Origin: Taeniopygia guttata
Lineage: Eukaryota > Chordata > Aves > Passeriformes > Estrildidae
DNA: 64,000 bases
Direction of reading: 5' to 3'
Assembly (NCBI RefSeq): GCF_048771995.1
Contig: NC_133064.1
Span: 24,407,001 to 24,471,000, forward strand
Part shown: positions 21,970 through 32,157 of the stretch, one piece after another
Layout: the number at the start of each line of letters is the position of its first letter
Position numbering within the stretch: the first letter of the stretch is position 1
Translations under genes and position numbers: made by a program
Notes under the pieces: model-generated
Database searches by the model: none
The model's input: the letters and a program-made list of their open reading frames with translations, nothing else
What the model was told of the DNA's origin: nothing

Positions 21970-23389
21970 ATGGAGAGCTTTGAGAACATCAGGGAGGAGT
22001 CTGTGGCTTTGGACGTTTGGAGGGAGGTGCTGAAGCGGAAACGCGTTCCTTTTTATTGGCATGATTTTGAGAGGCTGTTTTTATGGGCAAGGAAACAGGG
22101 ATTATTTCCCAGTCTTGCTGAGGCCCTTTCCTGGGAGAATTGGTCTCTCGTGGGAGATCGCCTTATGGATTTCCTGCTTGATAATCATTTTGAAGATGTT
22201 GGGCCGCTGATGATGCTGTTCAAGAGGTTGGATGCCATTTGGCAGGGGTCTGAGATTGGCAGTTCTCGGGCTTCTCTGGGGGACCTATCTGTCTCAGATG
22301 TGGATGCTGGGGAAGCTGAGTCTCTGTGGGGTGGCCCTGATTCCCCTAGCCCCCGGGGAATGACCCGGAAGGCGGCTCCTCCTCTGGGGTGGTTCGGGCT
22401 CCCAGCCCACTGGCTCCAGGCATCCGGTCGGTGGAGCCGCTTCTGCCGCCTCGCCCAGCCCTGCACCACAGGCGTAGTGGGCTGGGGGGGAAAGCACTTT
22501 CTCTTTGTGCCTTCCCGGCGCTCGGGGGTGAACGGGGGCCCGTGGATCAGGCCCCGCCTCGGATTGCGTCTGACTCGATGACGGTGCATTTCCCGAACTG
22601 TGGTGTTACATTTTCCCTGGATAAGACGCAGGCGCATTCGCCCAGCCCGGTCTCGGGTTCGTCTTCTGAGGAGGAATCGGCTCCGATCCCTGAACCTGCG
22701 CGGCCTGCTGGGCATGCGCAGGCGGTGGGGGCCGCCAAAGGCGGGGCGTTGGTCACTGTTCCATTGGTCCCCGCCCCGGCAGGCGGGCAGCCCGTCCCGT
22801 CCCGCCTGATGGGGGCGGTGCCCACCAGGAGGCTGCGCAGCGCGGGTCCAACGCTCCTTGGGGGCGTGCCGGACTCCCTTGTGTCGTCCCGCGGTGACGT
22901 GTCTCCGCGCGCCGTGTCTCCCTCTGCGCCCCGCCCTTCCCCCACCCCGGGGGATGGGAGCGCTGCGCTGGGGTTGCGGTCTGCACCTCTGCCTGCGCCC
23001 GTCGCGGTGCCCTCTGCTGATATTGCAGACGGCACCTCTGGGGAATCGGCTGGTTCGGCTCCGCCTTCCCCGCCCGCTGCGGGTGCCGGGACTGCGGCGC
23101 AGCGGGGCACTGGGGTGTTCACCTTTGGCGCGACTGCTAACGCGGCCGTTGGGAGTCCGGTGACTCCCCGTGGCCGCAGATCCTCCCAGTTGACCTTGTG
23201 GACCCTCCCCGCCTGCTAGGTGACCATACGTCTGAAGGACCACAGGCGGTTTTGGCAGAAGGTCCTGGATAAGGCTGAGGAGATGTGCGACTTCGGCCCC
23301 TCGCAGAGCCTGCCGGATCAAGGGGAAGGCTCCTCTGGCTCTGCTGATGCTGCGGGGGGCGTGGTGTCCAGTGATGTTGCACCGCCTTG
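21970..23389 (+). pseudogene. gag: ERV4 gag (matrix-like and proline/alanine-rich region; capsid deleted)
   Basis: The start is the ATG at 21970 (MESFENIREESVALDVW), the same start as in ERV9. The matrix-like part (WHDFERLFLWARKQGLF, LVGDRLMDFLLDN) is followed by a frame change at about 22370-22400, then a long Ser/Pro/Ala-rich region in another frame to a TAG at 23217-23219. After VSSDVAPP the sequence jumps at about 23390 directly into dUTPase. The ERV9 gag has capsid and nucleocapsid at this point. The provirus therefore cannot make a particle core. Confidence 0.87.
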
Positions 23390-23944
23390 CAGAGCATCAT
23401 TGTGCACCTGGGTCTCATTGATGCCGATTTCACAGGGCAGATTTGTGCAATGGTTTCCACACCCACCCCCCCTGTTACGATCCCAAAAGGGACACGGCTT
23501 GCTCAACTTGTGCCTTTTAAGTCTTCTGTTCGCAGGACGGCTGACCAGTTGCGAGGTGATGGCGGTTTTGGATCCACTGGGCCGCCTCAAGTTCACTGGA
23601 CTGCTGTCCTGACCAAAGACCGTCCCGAGATGCTGTGTACCCTGTCCATCTCTGGTGCAACACCATCAGAGATCCACCTGCGCGGGCTCCTTGACAGCGG
23701 CGCTGATGTCACGGTTCTCTCCCTTGCAGCCTGGCCTCCGGACTGGCCCCTGGATCCAGTGGAGACGCCTGTCGCGGGACTGGGGGGAACAGTGCGATGT
23801 TATGTGAGCCAGTGGCCTGTGCTGGTCACAAACCCAGAGGGACAGACGGCCTTGATTAGGCCTTATGTTACTTCCTCTCCTGCTAACCTCTTGGAGAGGG
23901 ATGTTCTGTCTGCGTGGGGGGTGCGCATCGGGACGGGTTTTTGA
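23390..23944 (+). CDS. pro: ERV4 partial dUTPase and protease
   Basis: The dUTPase part begins inside the domain (IVHLGLIDADFTGQICAM, VPF). The aspartic protease follows with LLDSGADVTVLS (DSG at 23693-23701), the flap-region GLGGT and IRPYVTSSPANL. The frame ends at a TGA at 23942-23944. Immediately before that stop lies the slippery heptamer GGGTTTT, leading to RT in the -1 frame. The protease is intact by motif, but its natural upstream start in the gag frameshift is deleted. Confidence 0.82.
   Translation, partial: QSIIVHLGLIDADFTGQICAMVSTPTPPVTIPKGTRLAQLVPFKSSVRRTADQLRGDGGFGSTGPPQVHWTAVLTKDRPEMLCTLSISGATPSEIHLRGLLDSGADVTVLSLAAWPPDWPLDPVETPVAGLGGTVRCYVSQWPVLVTNPEGQTALIRPYVTSSPANLLERDVLSAWGVRIGTGF
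23935..23941 (+). promoter_or_regulatory. Predicted -1 ribosomal frameshift heptamer, pro to pol (ERV4)
   Basis: In the protease frame the codons are ACG GGT TTT TGA, so G-GGT-TTT fits the X-XXY-YYZ pattern right before the stop. The RT frame is the -1 frame (GFLMGATAAKG). The same heptamer and stop are present in ERV5. A downstream pseudoknot was not modelled. Confidence 0.7.
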
Positions 23945-25215
23945 TGGGGGCCACTGCAGCGAAGGGCGCAGAGTGTTCTACGCCTCCTATACAGTGGCTG
24001 GTGGATACACCTGTTTGGGAAAACCAGTGGGCCCTCCCTCAAGATAAACTGATCGCCCTTCGGAAATTGGTGCAGGACCAGCTGGACCAGGGTCATCTGG
24101 AGCTTTCTAACAGTCCCTGGAACACCCCTGTTTTCTGCATCAAAAAGAAGTCTGGGAAATGGAGGTTGTTACAGGACCTCCAGAAGGTCAATGCCGTCAT
24201 GGAAGGCATGGGAACATTGCAGGCGGGCATGCCATCGCCTACCATGCTTCCTGCAGGCTGGCCGATCTTCATCGTGGATTTGAAGGATTGTTTCTTTACA
24301 ATTCCTTTGCATCCTGATGACAGACCGAAATTTGCCTTCACGGTGCCAGCAATTTACAATGATGAGCCTGCACAGCGATATCAAAGGAAACTTCTACCAC
24401 AGGGGATGCGCAATTCCCCAGTCATATACCAATGGTATGTGGCCCGTGCCTTGTCTGGAGTTCGCAAGCAGTTTCCTGATGCATGTCTGTATCATTATAT
24501 GGACGACATCTTGGTGGCTGCGTCCACTCAGGATGAGCTGCTGAGGATTCAGCCTCGGTTGCTCGATGCTTTTCATGCTCATGGGCTGCAGGTGGCTCCA
24601 GAAAAGGTTCAACAGCAACCTCCTTGGAAGTATGTGGGGGTCAAAATTCTGGAACGGACAATCCAACACCAGGAGGTGCAATTTGCACACTCGGTGAAGA
24701 CACTGAATGATGTTCAAAAACTGATGGGTGTCATCACCTGATTACGTCCATACTTGGGACTAACCGATGCACAACTGTCTCCTGTATATGATCTGTTGAA
24801 AGGAGACTCTGATTTAAAATCACCTCGCACATTGACCCCTGAGGCACGTCAGGTGCTGGAGGAGGTTCAGCAGGCTGTTTCTGCCCGTCACGTTTATTGC
24901 ATTGATCTTTCAGTTGATGTCACTGTGTTCGTTACCACTCCAGATTCGCATCCCACAGGTATCATTGGTCAATGGAGTGACAAATGGTCCGATCCCTTGC
25001 ACATCTTGGAATGGGTTTTCCTGCCCCATCAGCCGCAGAAGACGGCAACGACATTGGCTGAATTGATTGCTCGGTTGATAATCAAATGCCGGCAATGGTG
25101 TTTGCAATTGATGGGTGCGGATACCACAAAGATCATACTCCTGATATCCCGGGAGGACTATGACTGCAGCTTTGCACACTGTGTGTCCCTGCAAAGTGCT
25201 CTGGAAAATTTTTAA
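23945..25215 (+). pseudogene. ERV4 reverse transcriptase
   Basis: RT copies viral RNA into DNA. The order is visible: [56 protein letters not shown], and the catalytic YMDD at 24496-24507, then GLQVAPEKVQ and TLNDVQKLMGVIT. A TGA at 24739-24741 replaces the tryptophan codon found in ERV5. After it the frame goes on through connection motifs to a TAA at 25213-25215 that ERV5 also carries. The active-site residues are intact, but the protein is interrupted. Confidence 0.9.
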
Positions 25216-26652
25216 GGGCATATCACTTATCATTTGCCCAGCCACAAGCTACTGCAGGTGGCAAAATCTACGCAGATCTCTTTGCGGCCCAAAAATAGTC
25301 AGGAACCCATGCAAGGACCCACCATCTTTACTGACGGTTCGGGGAAAACAGAAAAGGCCATTGTTACTTGGAAGGACGGATCTGAGTGGAAGGTTCTGGA
25401 AGGTCATCAGGATGGGTCAGCCAAATTGGTTGAATTGAGGGCTGCTGTTATGGCATTTGAGAGATTTTCCCAGGAAACTTTCAATTTGGCCACGGATTCT
25501 GCCTATATGGCTGACATCGCACAGCAGTTGGGTCACTTGGTTTTGAAGGAGGTCAGTAACCCTGCCTTGTTTAATTTACTGAAGACCTTGTGGTGTGCTA
25601 TTCAGGCCCGGGTTCATCCGTTTTACGTTCTGCATGTGAGAAGTCACACCAATTTACCAGGGTTTGTAGCAGAAGGTAACGCGAGGGCTGACAAGTTGGC
25701 TAATCCGGCGTGGGTAGCACCCCAGTCTGATACACTCACACAGGCCAAGGCATCACGTGGGTTTTTCCATCAGAATGCACATACTCTGCAGAAGCAGTTT
25801 CAGCTGACGCCAACAGAGGCTCGTGGCATTGTTGAGTCCTGTGACGACTGCCATGCACTTGCTCCGCCTCTACCAGCAGGGGTAAACCCTAGAGGCCTTA
25901 GGGCCTTGAAGCTTTGGCAGACCGATGTCACCCAGATTGCCGAGTTTGGCCGGCTCAAGTATGTGCATGTCACGGTGGACACGTTCTCCTCTGCGATGTG
26001 GGCTTCTGCTCACACTGGAGAAAAGGCTCGTGATGTCCTTGCCCACTGGAGGCAGGCCTTTGCTGTTCTGGGCATACCTTCTGCTGTGAAAACCGACAAT
26101 GGTCCTACTTACGCATCGCAGCAGGTGCGGCAGTTCCTGCAGTAGTGGGGTGTGTCACACAAGTTTGGTATCCCCCATTCTCCAACTGGCCAAGCTGTTG
26201 TAGAACGCGCTCATGGTACTCTGAAGCGGGTTCTTCAAAAACAAAAACGGGGAATGCAGGGTGAAACCCCGTACAGTCGGTTGGAGAAAGCATTGTACAC
26301 CATCAATCATCTTATGGTGACACAGAATTCAAATAACCCTGTCATTTTAAATCATCATCGCTCATTGCAGGCTGCAGACAAGGCACATCAGCCTCGAGCA
26401 AAAGTTCGAGTGAGGAATTTAGTCACCAAACAATGGGAAGGTCCCTATGACCTTATCACTTCGGGGCGTGGGTATGCTTTTGTGTCCACAGATACTGGGG
26501 TACACTGGGTACCTTTGAAGTGTGTTTGTCCTGATCTGCAACCGCAGAGACAGAATCCGTCCAACGGGCAACATAGAAGCCGTGACCAAACTGAAAGGCA
26601 TCAAATGGATGGATCATCGAGTGATGACTCAGTTGAAGACGATGGTGGGTGA
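25216..26652 (+). pseudogene. ERV4 RNase H and integrase
   Basis: In the same frame as RT. RNase H has TIFTDGSG, VELRAAVMAF, TDSAYM and NARADKLA. Integrase has the zinc motif FFHQNAH...CDDC and core motifs LWQTDVTQ, VTVDTFSS and VKTDNGPTY. A TAG at 26143-26145 follows RQFLQ. Beyond it are the glutamate segment (GQAVVERAHGTLKRV) and the C-terminal domain (KQWEGPYDLIT, STDTGVHWVPLK). An acidic tail DDSVEDDGG ends at a stop at 26650-26652. No env follows. The same TAG is present in ERV5. Confidence 0.9.
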
Positions 26653-26730
26653 TCACTCTGATGATTCCTCCATGAACAGACACTGAGCCTTATTCATTTT
26701 TTCTTTTCTTTTAAACTAAGATGGATGAGA

Positions 26731-27929
26731 TGTCACCCTGATTTTTTAAGTTTTTCTAAAGCCTTCTGAGTTTACATTCTGTTAGAAAACTTTCCCATAC
26801 AATTTCTGTAAACGACATATTGTTTTGCATTCCTTCATGGGGGTGGAGAAACTTGATGTACTAGTGGTTTTTCCAATTGTGGAATTGTGTTATTATATGT
26901 TATATTATGTGTAAGGTCATTCCATGTATCCCCCCGCACTCTGTAAGTGACCCCCCAGGTTCTCCCATTTCCCCCCGCGGTCTGCCTTCCCGAGGAAGTG
27001 CTCAGTCACTTTGTTTACGTCTCTCAGACCATCTGTCAGCCATGCGGCGGGGTCGAGAGACGACCGGGCACCCTTCCATCTGTCCATCTCCCATTGGACC
27101 CCTGCACCCCACTATCCCCAAGTCCCCCCGTGGCGTTATCTCATTGGCCGCCCCGGGTTTCCCCTATCCCGTACTTATAGAGCCGGTTGGGGACGCTGCG
27201 GTGCTTTTTCTCCCGCCTGGCCCTGTTCGCTGCTGCTGCCCGGCCCGCCGCCTCTTCTCCCGCCGGATCCCTGCGTGCCGCCGCGGCTCTCTCTCTCGCC
27301 CGGCCCCTGCCGCAACCGCCGCCACTGCCTCAGGCGATCGCGGCCGCCCCGGGCTGCCCCGCGATCGCTGCCTCAGCCGTACCGCTGCCGCTGCCGCTGC
27401 CGCGGTTGCCGCGGCTCCCGCACGTGTCGGCAGCAGCGCCACGGCTCTGCACACAGTGTCTCTTGGATCGCGGCCAGCGCCAGAGCGCGCCGCCCCGCCC
27501 CCGGATCGGCCAGGCGGCACGGACAAACTCGAACTCAGCACGCAGCAGCTTCTCGGTTTTTTCCTTCCCAACCAAGCCATAATAAACCGAGGTTTCGCCC
27601 GCGGGGGAAAAAGTCTCTCTCCTTTTACTCGCCTCGGGACTCGCCTAGCTCCCAAACCCACGCAGCACCGGCAGTTACCCGCGAGGGTTCGCCGGAAAAC
27701 ACGGAAGTTGCCAGCGCTCCCCCCCCCTCACAGAGCTAGCTGGGACCGAAGGGGGGACAAGAGAGAGCGCTAAGGCATCCAATGTCTTTGGAGAGGTGGC
27801 CCATTCACTCCCCAATCCACTGTCACCTTTGGAAAAGTATAAAAGTTGGACTCAGAAAATAAACTTTCTCTTTTACCTTGCAAAATAGCAGGTGGCTCGC
27901 GTTGTGCTTTCACGTGTCCTTTAGCGACA
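26731..27929 (+). repeat. ERV4 3' LTR, split by a GC-rich solo LTR
   Basis: 26731-26877 and 27784-27929 align with the 5' LTR. The break is flanked by TCCAAT on both sides. The right end TTAGCGACA is followed by the provirus TSD TGTTAG. Confidence 0.92.
26878..27777 (+). repeat. Solo LTR, class II, CpG-rich, 6-bp TSD TCCAAT
   Basis: A 900-bp element starts TGTGGAATTG and ends CTAAGGCA. TCCAAT is at 26872-26877 and 27778-27783. A GTACTTATAGAG TATA-like box near 27172 precedes a very GC/CpG-rich stretch (27180-27530), and AATAAA follows at about 27580, giving plus orientation. Open frames in the GC-rich part look compositional and match no family. Confidence 0.9.
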
Positions 27930-28549
27930 TGTTAGAGGTTGGGCAGTTTTCTTATCTCTTCCAAGAACAATGGCCCCCTCTGGGGAGATATCTTCTGCTA
28001 ATGGACTATTGAATAACTCACTGCATGACTAGTAAAGTTACACCATCCTATTGTGAGATGCTCCACCCAGAGGGAAGAGCCAAGCATCCTTACCTTTATA
28101 AAATCAGCACTTTTTGAGACACCAGGGCAGCCCTTCGCTGGATTTCCAGAGAAGCAGCCTTCTTCTTTGCAGAGGAAGACCAGGCCAAACTACTCCATCA
28201 CCAGACATTCAGAGAAAGCTACACCCTTCTACAGATCACCGCTTCAGCAACATTTCATCTCCTACTCCAGGAGAAACAGCCACCATTTAACTAGACTATT
28301 ACCAACACCCTGACTCCTCAGGGTGTCAGGTTTCTGACTCTATCACTAGTTTTCTTTATACTAATTACATTTAAAAAAAAAATTATTTAGTTTTTTCCTA
28401 GTAAAGAACTGTTTTTCCCATTCCCATATCTTTGCCTGAGAGCCTTTTAATTTCGAAATTGTGGTAATTGAGAGGGAGGGGGTTTACCTTTTCCATTTCA
28501 CGGGAGGCTTTTGCCTTCCTTCACAAACTCCTGTCTTTTCAAACCAAGA

Positions 28550-30919
28550 CATCCTGCTCAAGTATGATGGGATGCCAAGTAACCTAAAGATCAGAATTGG
28601 CAAAGGCATTTTGTCCCATGAGTGCATCTACCCCCACACAGCATCTAGGGTCTGTCTGAGGGTAGTGTGCATTTTCAGCTGCAGCCTTTTCGGCCATCCT
28701 CCTCCAGTTGTTCATAAAAACGTCAAGCTGCATGGGTTGGAACAACACAGAGGCCAGATGTTTGATATCATAGGGAGCAAGCAGGTCAGTGTTTATCACT
28801 CTGAGGACCTGCATCAAAGGGGCAGAACCCAGCCCATATTTCGTCACTTTGTCCTGCAAATCCTGCACAACCTTCCAGGCTACAACCTCATGCTTCTCAT
28901 GTTGTCCCGAATTTGGGACAGGCTTGTGCACAGGAAAGACTTGAAGCTTACGTTGCGATGAAGCATCGTCACCCCGATCCTCTCATGCCCCCTCTGGAGA
29001 GGGCAGAGGAATCAACTGACCGCTAGGTACAGTCTCTGCCTCGTGGAGCGGTGGGTTCAAAACCGCACCACCAGGTTTTCCCACCTGCTCTAACAAATCC
29101 CAGTCACAAGCCTCCAAGGCCCGTTCCTTGACTGCATCCCAAAAACGACGGGGATTTATCGGTCGCACAGACACCTGACAGGAAGGCAGCATCCACAGAT
29201 CTCTCTGAGATGCTTGTCGCCCCTGTCGGTGCCAGCATTCTGACATACAGTTACGCACCCGTGGCGGAATCGAGCAGATCAAAGCATCGCTGTCACTACC
29301 TGCCTCCTGTAACGGGGGCGTGTAGGACAATCTGTGGTCCGTGGGGGAGGGCGGGCTGGCGGGAGACACTGAGGCTGGGGAAGCGGCTATGGACCGCGAG
29401 ACAGAAGAACCGGGCATGCCCCTTGAGCCAACAGCCCCCGGGATGGAGGGGCCAACCGCCGGTGGTGGGGCGGGGACTGGAGCCATGACTGGTGGCTCGG
29501 CAGATCCTTCCATCGCAGGTGGTGACACAAAGGGATCAGCTGGAGCCTGCGACACTGTGGATGTGGTGTGCGCTGAAGCTGCAGTCATCGGAGACAGAAA
29601 CAGCACTGGCTGCTGGAATGCAGCAGGCAGCACAGGCACCGAAGTCGCAGTGGGAGGGCTGAGAGGCAGAGCTGCTCCAGCTGCATAAGCGGTGGGCGGG
29701 GCGACAGGCGGAGTGTTGAACCTCACTGTCAGCAGGGGAGGCGCCATGGCAGGTGGGGCGTGGACGGCAGACACTGCTCCTGGCGTGGGAGTGAGTCCAC
29801 AGAAGGCAGGGCAGAAAATGACACCGACGTGCCACGTGCTGCTGGACGATGCCAGTACCGTGAAGGAAATAAAATCAGCCGGAGAACACCTTGCGCAGTG
29901 GGACAGACCGGGAAGCAGTTGCGCCTGCCCCATCGGCAGAGCTGGAGCCCCCGTGGGAGGCAGGGGGTGTGTCACAGGGTGGACCAAAGGCTGCATCCCC
30001 GATCCCGGCGGTAGCTGAGGGCAAGACCCGTACATATGCGCAGGTTCCATAGTTGACAGTGAAGGAGACGGGGGGGCTACGGCCCCCGCTGCGTCACGTG
30101 CTGCGGGCTGCGCTGCTCCTCCCCCCAACTGCAATCCGGAGAGGGGGGCCAACAATGGCTGAACCATCGGAGCTGTCTGCTCAACCGACGGACAGGCTCC
30201 GGACTGCTGCGGCGAAGGACGGGACAGCCCGCAGCAGGCTGTGGAGGGGCAGGTGCGCTGCAATCGGCAGCTGCGACGATGGAAGCCCCCCCACCGCCTG
30301 AAAGGCAGGCGATGTCACTTGCACTGCTCTCAGGGCAGATTGCACCTGTGCAGCCGGCCAGGATGCAATCAGCTGCGCAATTTGCAGCCGATCCATTGGC
30401 AAAGAATACCTAGGCTGAGCGTAGCCATAGGGTTGGGAATTGTTGGGATTAGCATGAGCTGCCAGCGACACAGAAGGTCCATGAGGCGTCCCAGCGTCTC
30501 CCGCTGCCCCGCTCCATGCCAGGGAGGGACTGGGCACCGCCCTGTCCGCCTGTTGCTCACTGATCCCCCAAGACGCCGCTGTACACCGAGACGGTGTCTT
30601 CACTTCCCGAGAGAACACACTTGAAGACAGTGCTCCCCGAGGCTCCCTCTCGCAGGGGTATATACACAACCCCTCAGACTGTAAACAGTGCGTATGCTGT
30701 AGCATCCTCCTTGCTCATCTGCTTCATGAGGCACCGCCCCAAATTGTGCCAAAGTTTACCATCAAAGGCGCACCTGGGGTCCGCAGAAAATCCACGGTCC
30801 CGAGCCCAACTCAGGAGTCTCACGAGCTCTTCATCGGAAACTCGGACTCCCATATGAGGGGCACAGGCTTGCCAAGAGATCAAGACCACTCGATCAGCTG
30901 TAGATGGCTGGTCCCCCAT
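28550..30919 (-). pseudogene. gag: ERV3 gag: matrix, proline-rich region, capsid N-terminus
   Basis: The start is the ATG at 30919 (MGDQPSTADRVVLIS). The matrix part (DEELVRLLSWARDRGFSADP) aligns by pattern with the FERLFLWARKQGLFPS of ERV4/ERV9. A stop after ALFTV and frame changes lead into a long Pro/Ala/Ser-rich region (30705-28983), much of it open for 426 codons. The capsid N-terminus lies at 28931-28584 (WKVVQDLQDKVTKYGLG, SVLFQPMQLDVF). The capsid continues at 21573 beyond LTR E. Confidence 0.82.
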
Positions 30920-31210
30920 TGTTAGGAAACCTTCCCTTAGCAGACATCCACTTTTTAGAGACAAGACAGTCCGCTACTTCAGGGAAAACCGTCCCGCTCA
31001 GTTCCGGCTACTAAAAACCGATCTGCAGTCCAAACAGGACCAAGCCTTCTCCAGAAGGCGTGTTGTTTCAGTGTTACCTTTCTCAAGAAGGCAATGGTGT
31101 ACAATCACAGCCCCCAGGCTGTTGGCGTGGAGCTGCACCACAGAATCCCCCGCAAGACCGTGAGGTTTGGTTCTTCAGCCGACGCTGTAATTCCACAAAG
31201 GGTCACCAGA
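30920..31210 (-). other. ERV3 leader and primer-binding-like site
   Basis: This is the non-coding stretch between LTR and gag. On the minus strand TGGTGACCCTTTGTGG (31193-31208) lies two bases after the LTR end, the same spacing as in ERV4, ERV5 and ERV9. No other feature is seen. Confidence 0.7.
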
Positions 31211-31442
31211 TGACGCTGTTGAGGCAGGACGGTATGAAATTACTCCACTTCAGAAGGCGAGAGAGTAGAACTCTGCTTTATTTCAAATACACCACTCTTT
31301 TTATAGAGAGCTTTGTCTAGACCAATTCTATTGGTCCTGAAATAAAAACACCGCACACCATTGGTGTGCAGTAAATAACGCACAGTAGCAGAACTTGTCT
31401 ATAAACAATGTGAGCAACAAGAGAGATAAAGAATTATTTACA
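31211..31442 (-). repeat. ERV3 5' LTR
   Basis: On the minus strand it runs from about 31442 (TGTAAATAATTC) to 31211 (ACAGCGTCA). It has a TATAAAAAG box near 31297-31305 and an AAATAAAGC poly(A) signal near 31272-31280. The end is fixed by the primer-binding site. The far end is an estimate, because no 3' partner survives. Confidence 0.72.
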
Positions 31443-31860
31443 TTCGTTTTCAACTGTTTCCCAGGCTTCTGCCTGGTTAGAAACCTTCATTTTCTCTCTG
31501 ACTGAACTGAGAATACCCACACAGTCCTGTGGCCATTTTGATATCAGAGTGATGTCCGCTCCAGTATCTATCAGGCGAAGGGTGATGGTTTCCCTGAGAT
31601 GCTTCAGGACACAGGTGAGTTGAGGCTGCCCGTGGCTGATGTGCCTGGTCCAAGCAATGAGGAATGTGTTGCTCCGTGACGCTGGTAGGAGAAAAGCTTG
31701 TGCTATGATTAGTCTTTTAGGTAGAAAACATGGAGGGTCTGGGCATAAAGTTAATACAGTAATTTCCTGTGAACAGGTGACAGATAACACAGTTGGAATG
31801 ATATAGAAACCTTCATGCCTTGTAAAGGGCAACTGGCGACCTGGTTCTAAGGAGGCAGCA
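31443..31860 (-). pseudogene. ERV7 protease-region fragment
   Basis: A minus-strand frame encodes a retroviral aspartic protease start, LRLIDTGADITLIS (DTG at 31560-31568), with about 100 codons of upstream sequence of possible dUTPase/linker type. It is unlike the ERV3/4/5 protease in sequence. Capsid fragments on the same strand further right suggest it is part of one disrupted class II provirus, ERV7. Confidence 0.68.
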
Positions 31861-32157
31861 TGGCAGCCCGGTCTCGCCCGGGCTACTCGGGCTAATTGAC
31901 GCACGCAGACACCAATGTGGCGGACTGTCAAAAAGCCTTTATTATCTCATCTTGTGGGTTTAAATAGTCTCGGGGGTCTTTGCTACGTCAGAGGGGGGTT
32001 GTGGGGTCTCAGGGGTTAGTCGAGAGTGGAAAACTACTGGGGCAGGTGTGGTTACATGCTTCTGGGGTTAATAGATAACGTGGGGCAGGGAGAGGGGGAA
32101 GGGTCTGTCTTTCCGTCACATCCCGTGATCTTCCGTTCGCCTGTCCCTACTACTACA
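31861..32157 (-). repeat. LTR F (class II-like), junctions without TSD
   Basis: TGGCAGCCCGG...TACTACTACA, 297 bp, with CCTTTATTATC near 31936 as the minus-strand poly(A) signal and TTTAAATAG nearby as a possible TATA box. The left flank is ERV7 protease and the right flank is the middle of an LTR B. The flanks do not match, so a deletion or recombination occurred here. Confidence 0.65.

Larger units (their letters stand above)
21580..27929 (+). mobile_element. ERV4: complete env-less betaretrovirus-like provirus, 6-bp TSD TGTTAG
   Basis: Two LTRs (292 bp each without the nested element) bracket gag, dUTPase-protease, RT, RNase H and integrase. TGTTAG is at 21574-21579 and 27930-27935. The LTRs differ by about a dozen bases by eye (roughly 4 percent). 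No env lies between integrase and the 3' LTR. Most of capsid and all of nucleocapsid are deleted, and pol has three stops. Confidence 0.93.
21574..28549 (+). repeat. LTR E: ERVL-type solo LTR, split by ERV4
   Basis: The first six bases (TGTTAG, 21574-21579) are followed by ERV4. The LTR continues from 27930/27936 (AGGTTGGGCAG) to about 28549 (CCAAGACA). It has TATA-like CCTTTATAAAATC near 28090, an A-rich run near 28371, and the U5-like TTTCGAAATTGTGGTAATTGAG. It lies between two parts of the ERV3 capsid gene. A clean TSD for this LTR itself could not be read. Confidence 0.72.
16488..31442 (-). mobile_element. ERV3: old env-less betaretrovirus-like provirus, 3'-truncated
   Basis: On the minus strand the order is LTR (31442-31211), primer-binding site, gag, dUTPase, protease, RT and integrase. 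The 3' end is missing. It shares gene order, primer-binding start and protein motifs with ERV4, ERV5 and ERV9 but is more diverged. It is interrupted by LTR B (16852-18258), LTR A (18292-18959), LTR C (19495-20014) and LTR E with ERV4 inside it (21574-28549). A large part between RT and integrase is deleted. Broken throughout. Confidence 0.8.

Noticed and set aside
22185-23321. A 378-codon open frame on the minus strand opposite the ERV4 gag
   Set aside because: It is arginine/proline-rich and mirrors the GC-rich gag linker. The same shadow appears opposite the ERV9 gag at 61743-62888, and no family motif is present.
25205-25215. A-AAT-TTT heptamer before the TAA in ERV4, a possible frameshift site
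   Set aside because: RNase H continues in the same frame as RT, so a -1 shift would leave the coding frame. The stop must be a lesion or read through.
26877-27773. Long plus-strand frames (up to 298 codons) in the GC-rich solo LTR
   Set aside because: The frames are compositional (Arg/Pro/Ala), lie inside a TSD-bounded LTR, and overlap equally long frames in other phases.
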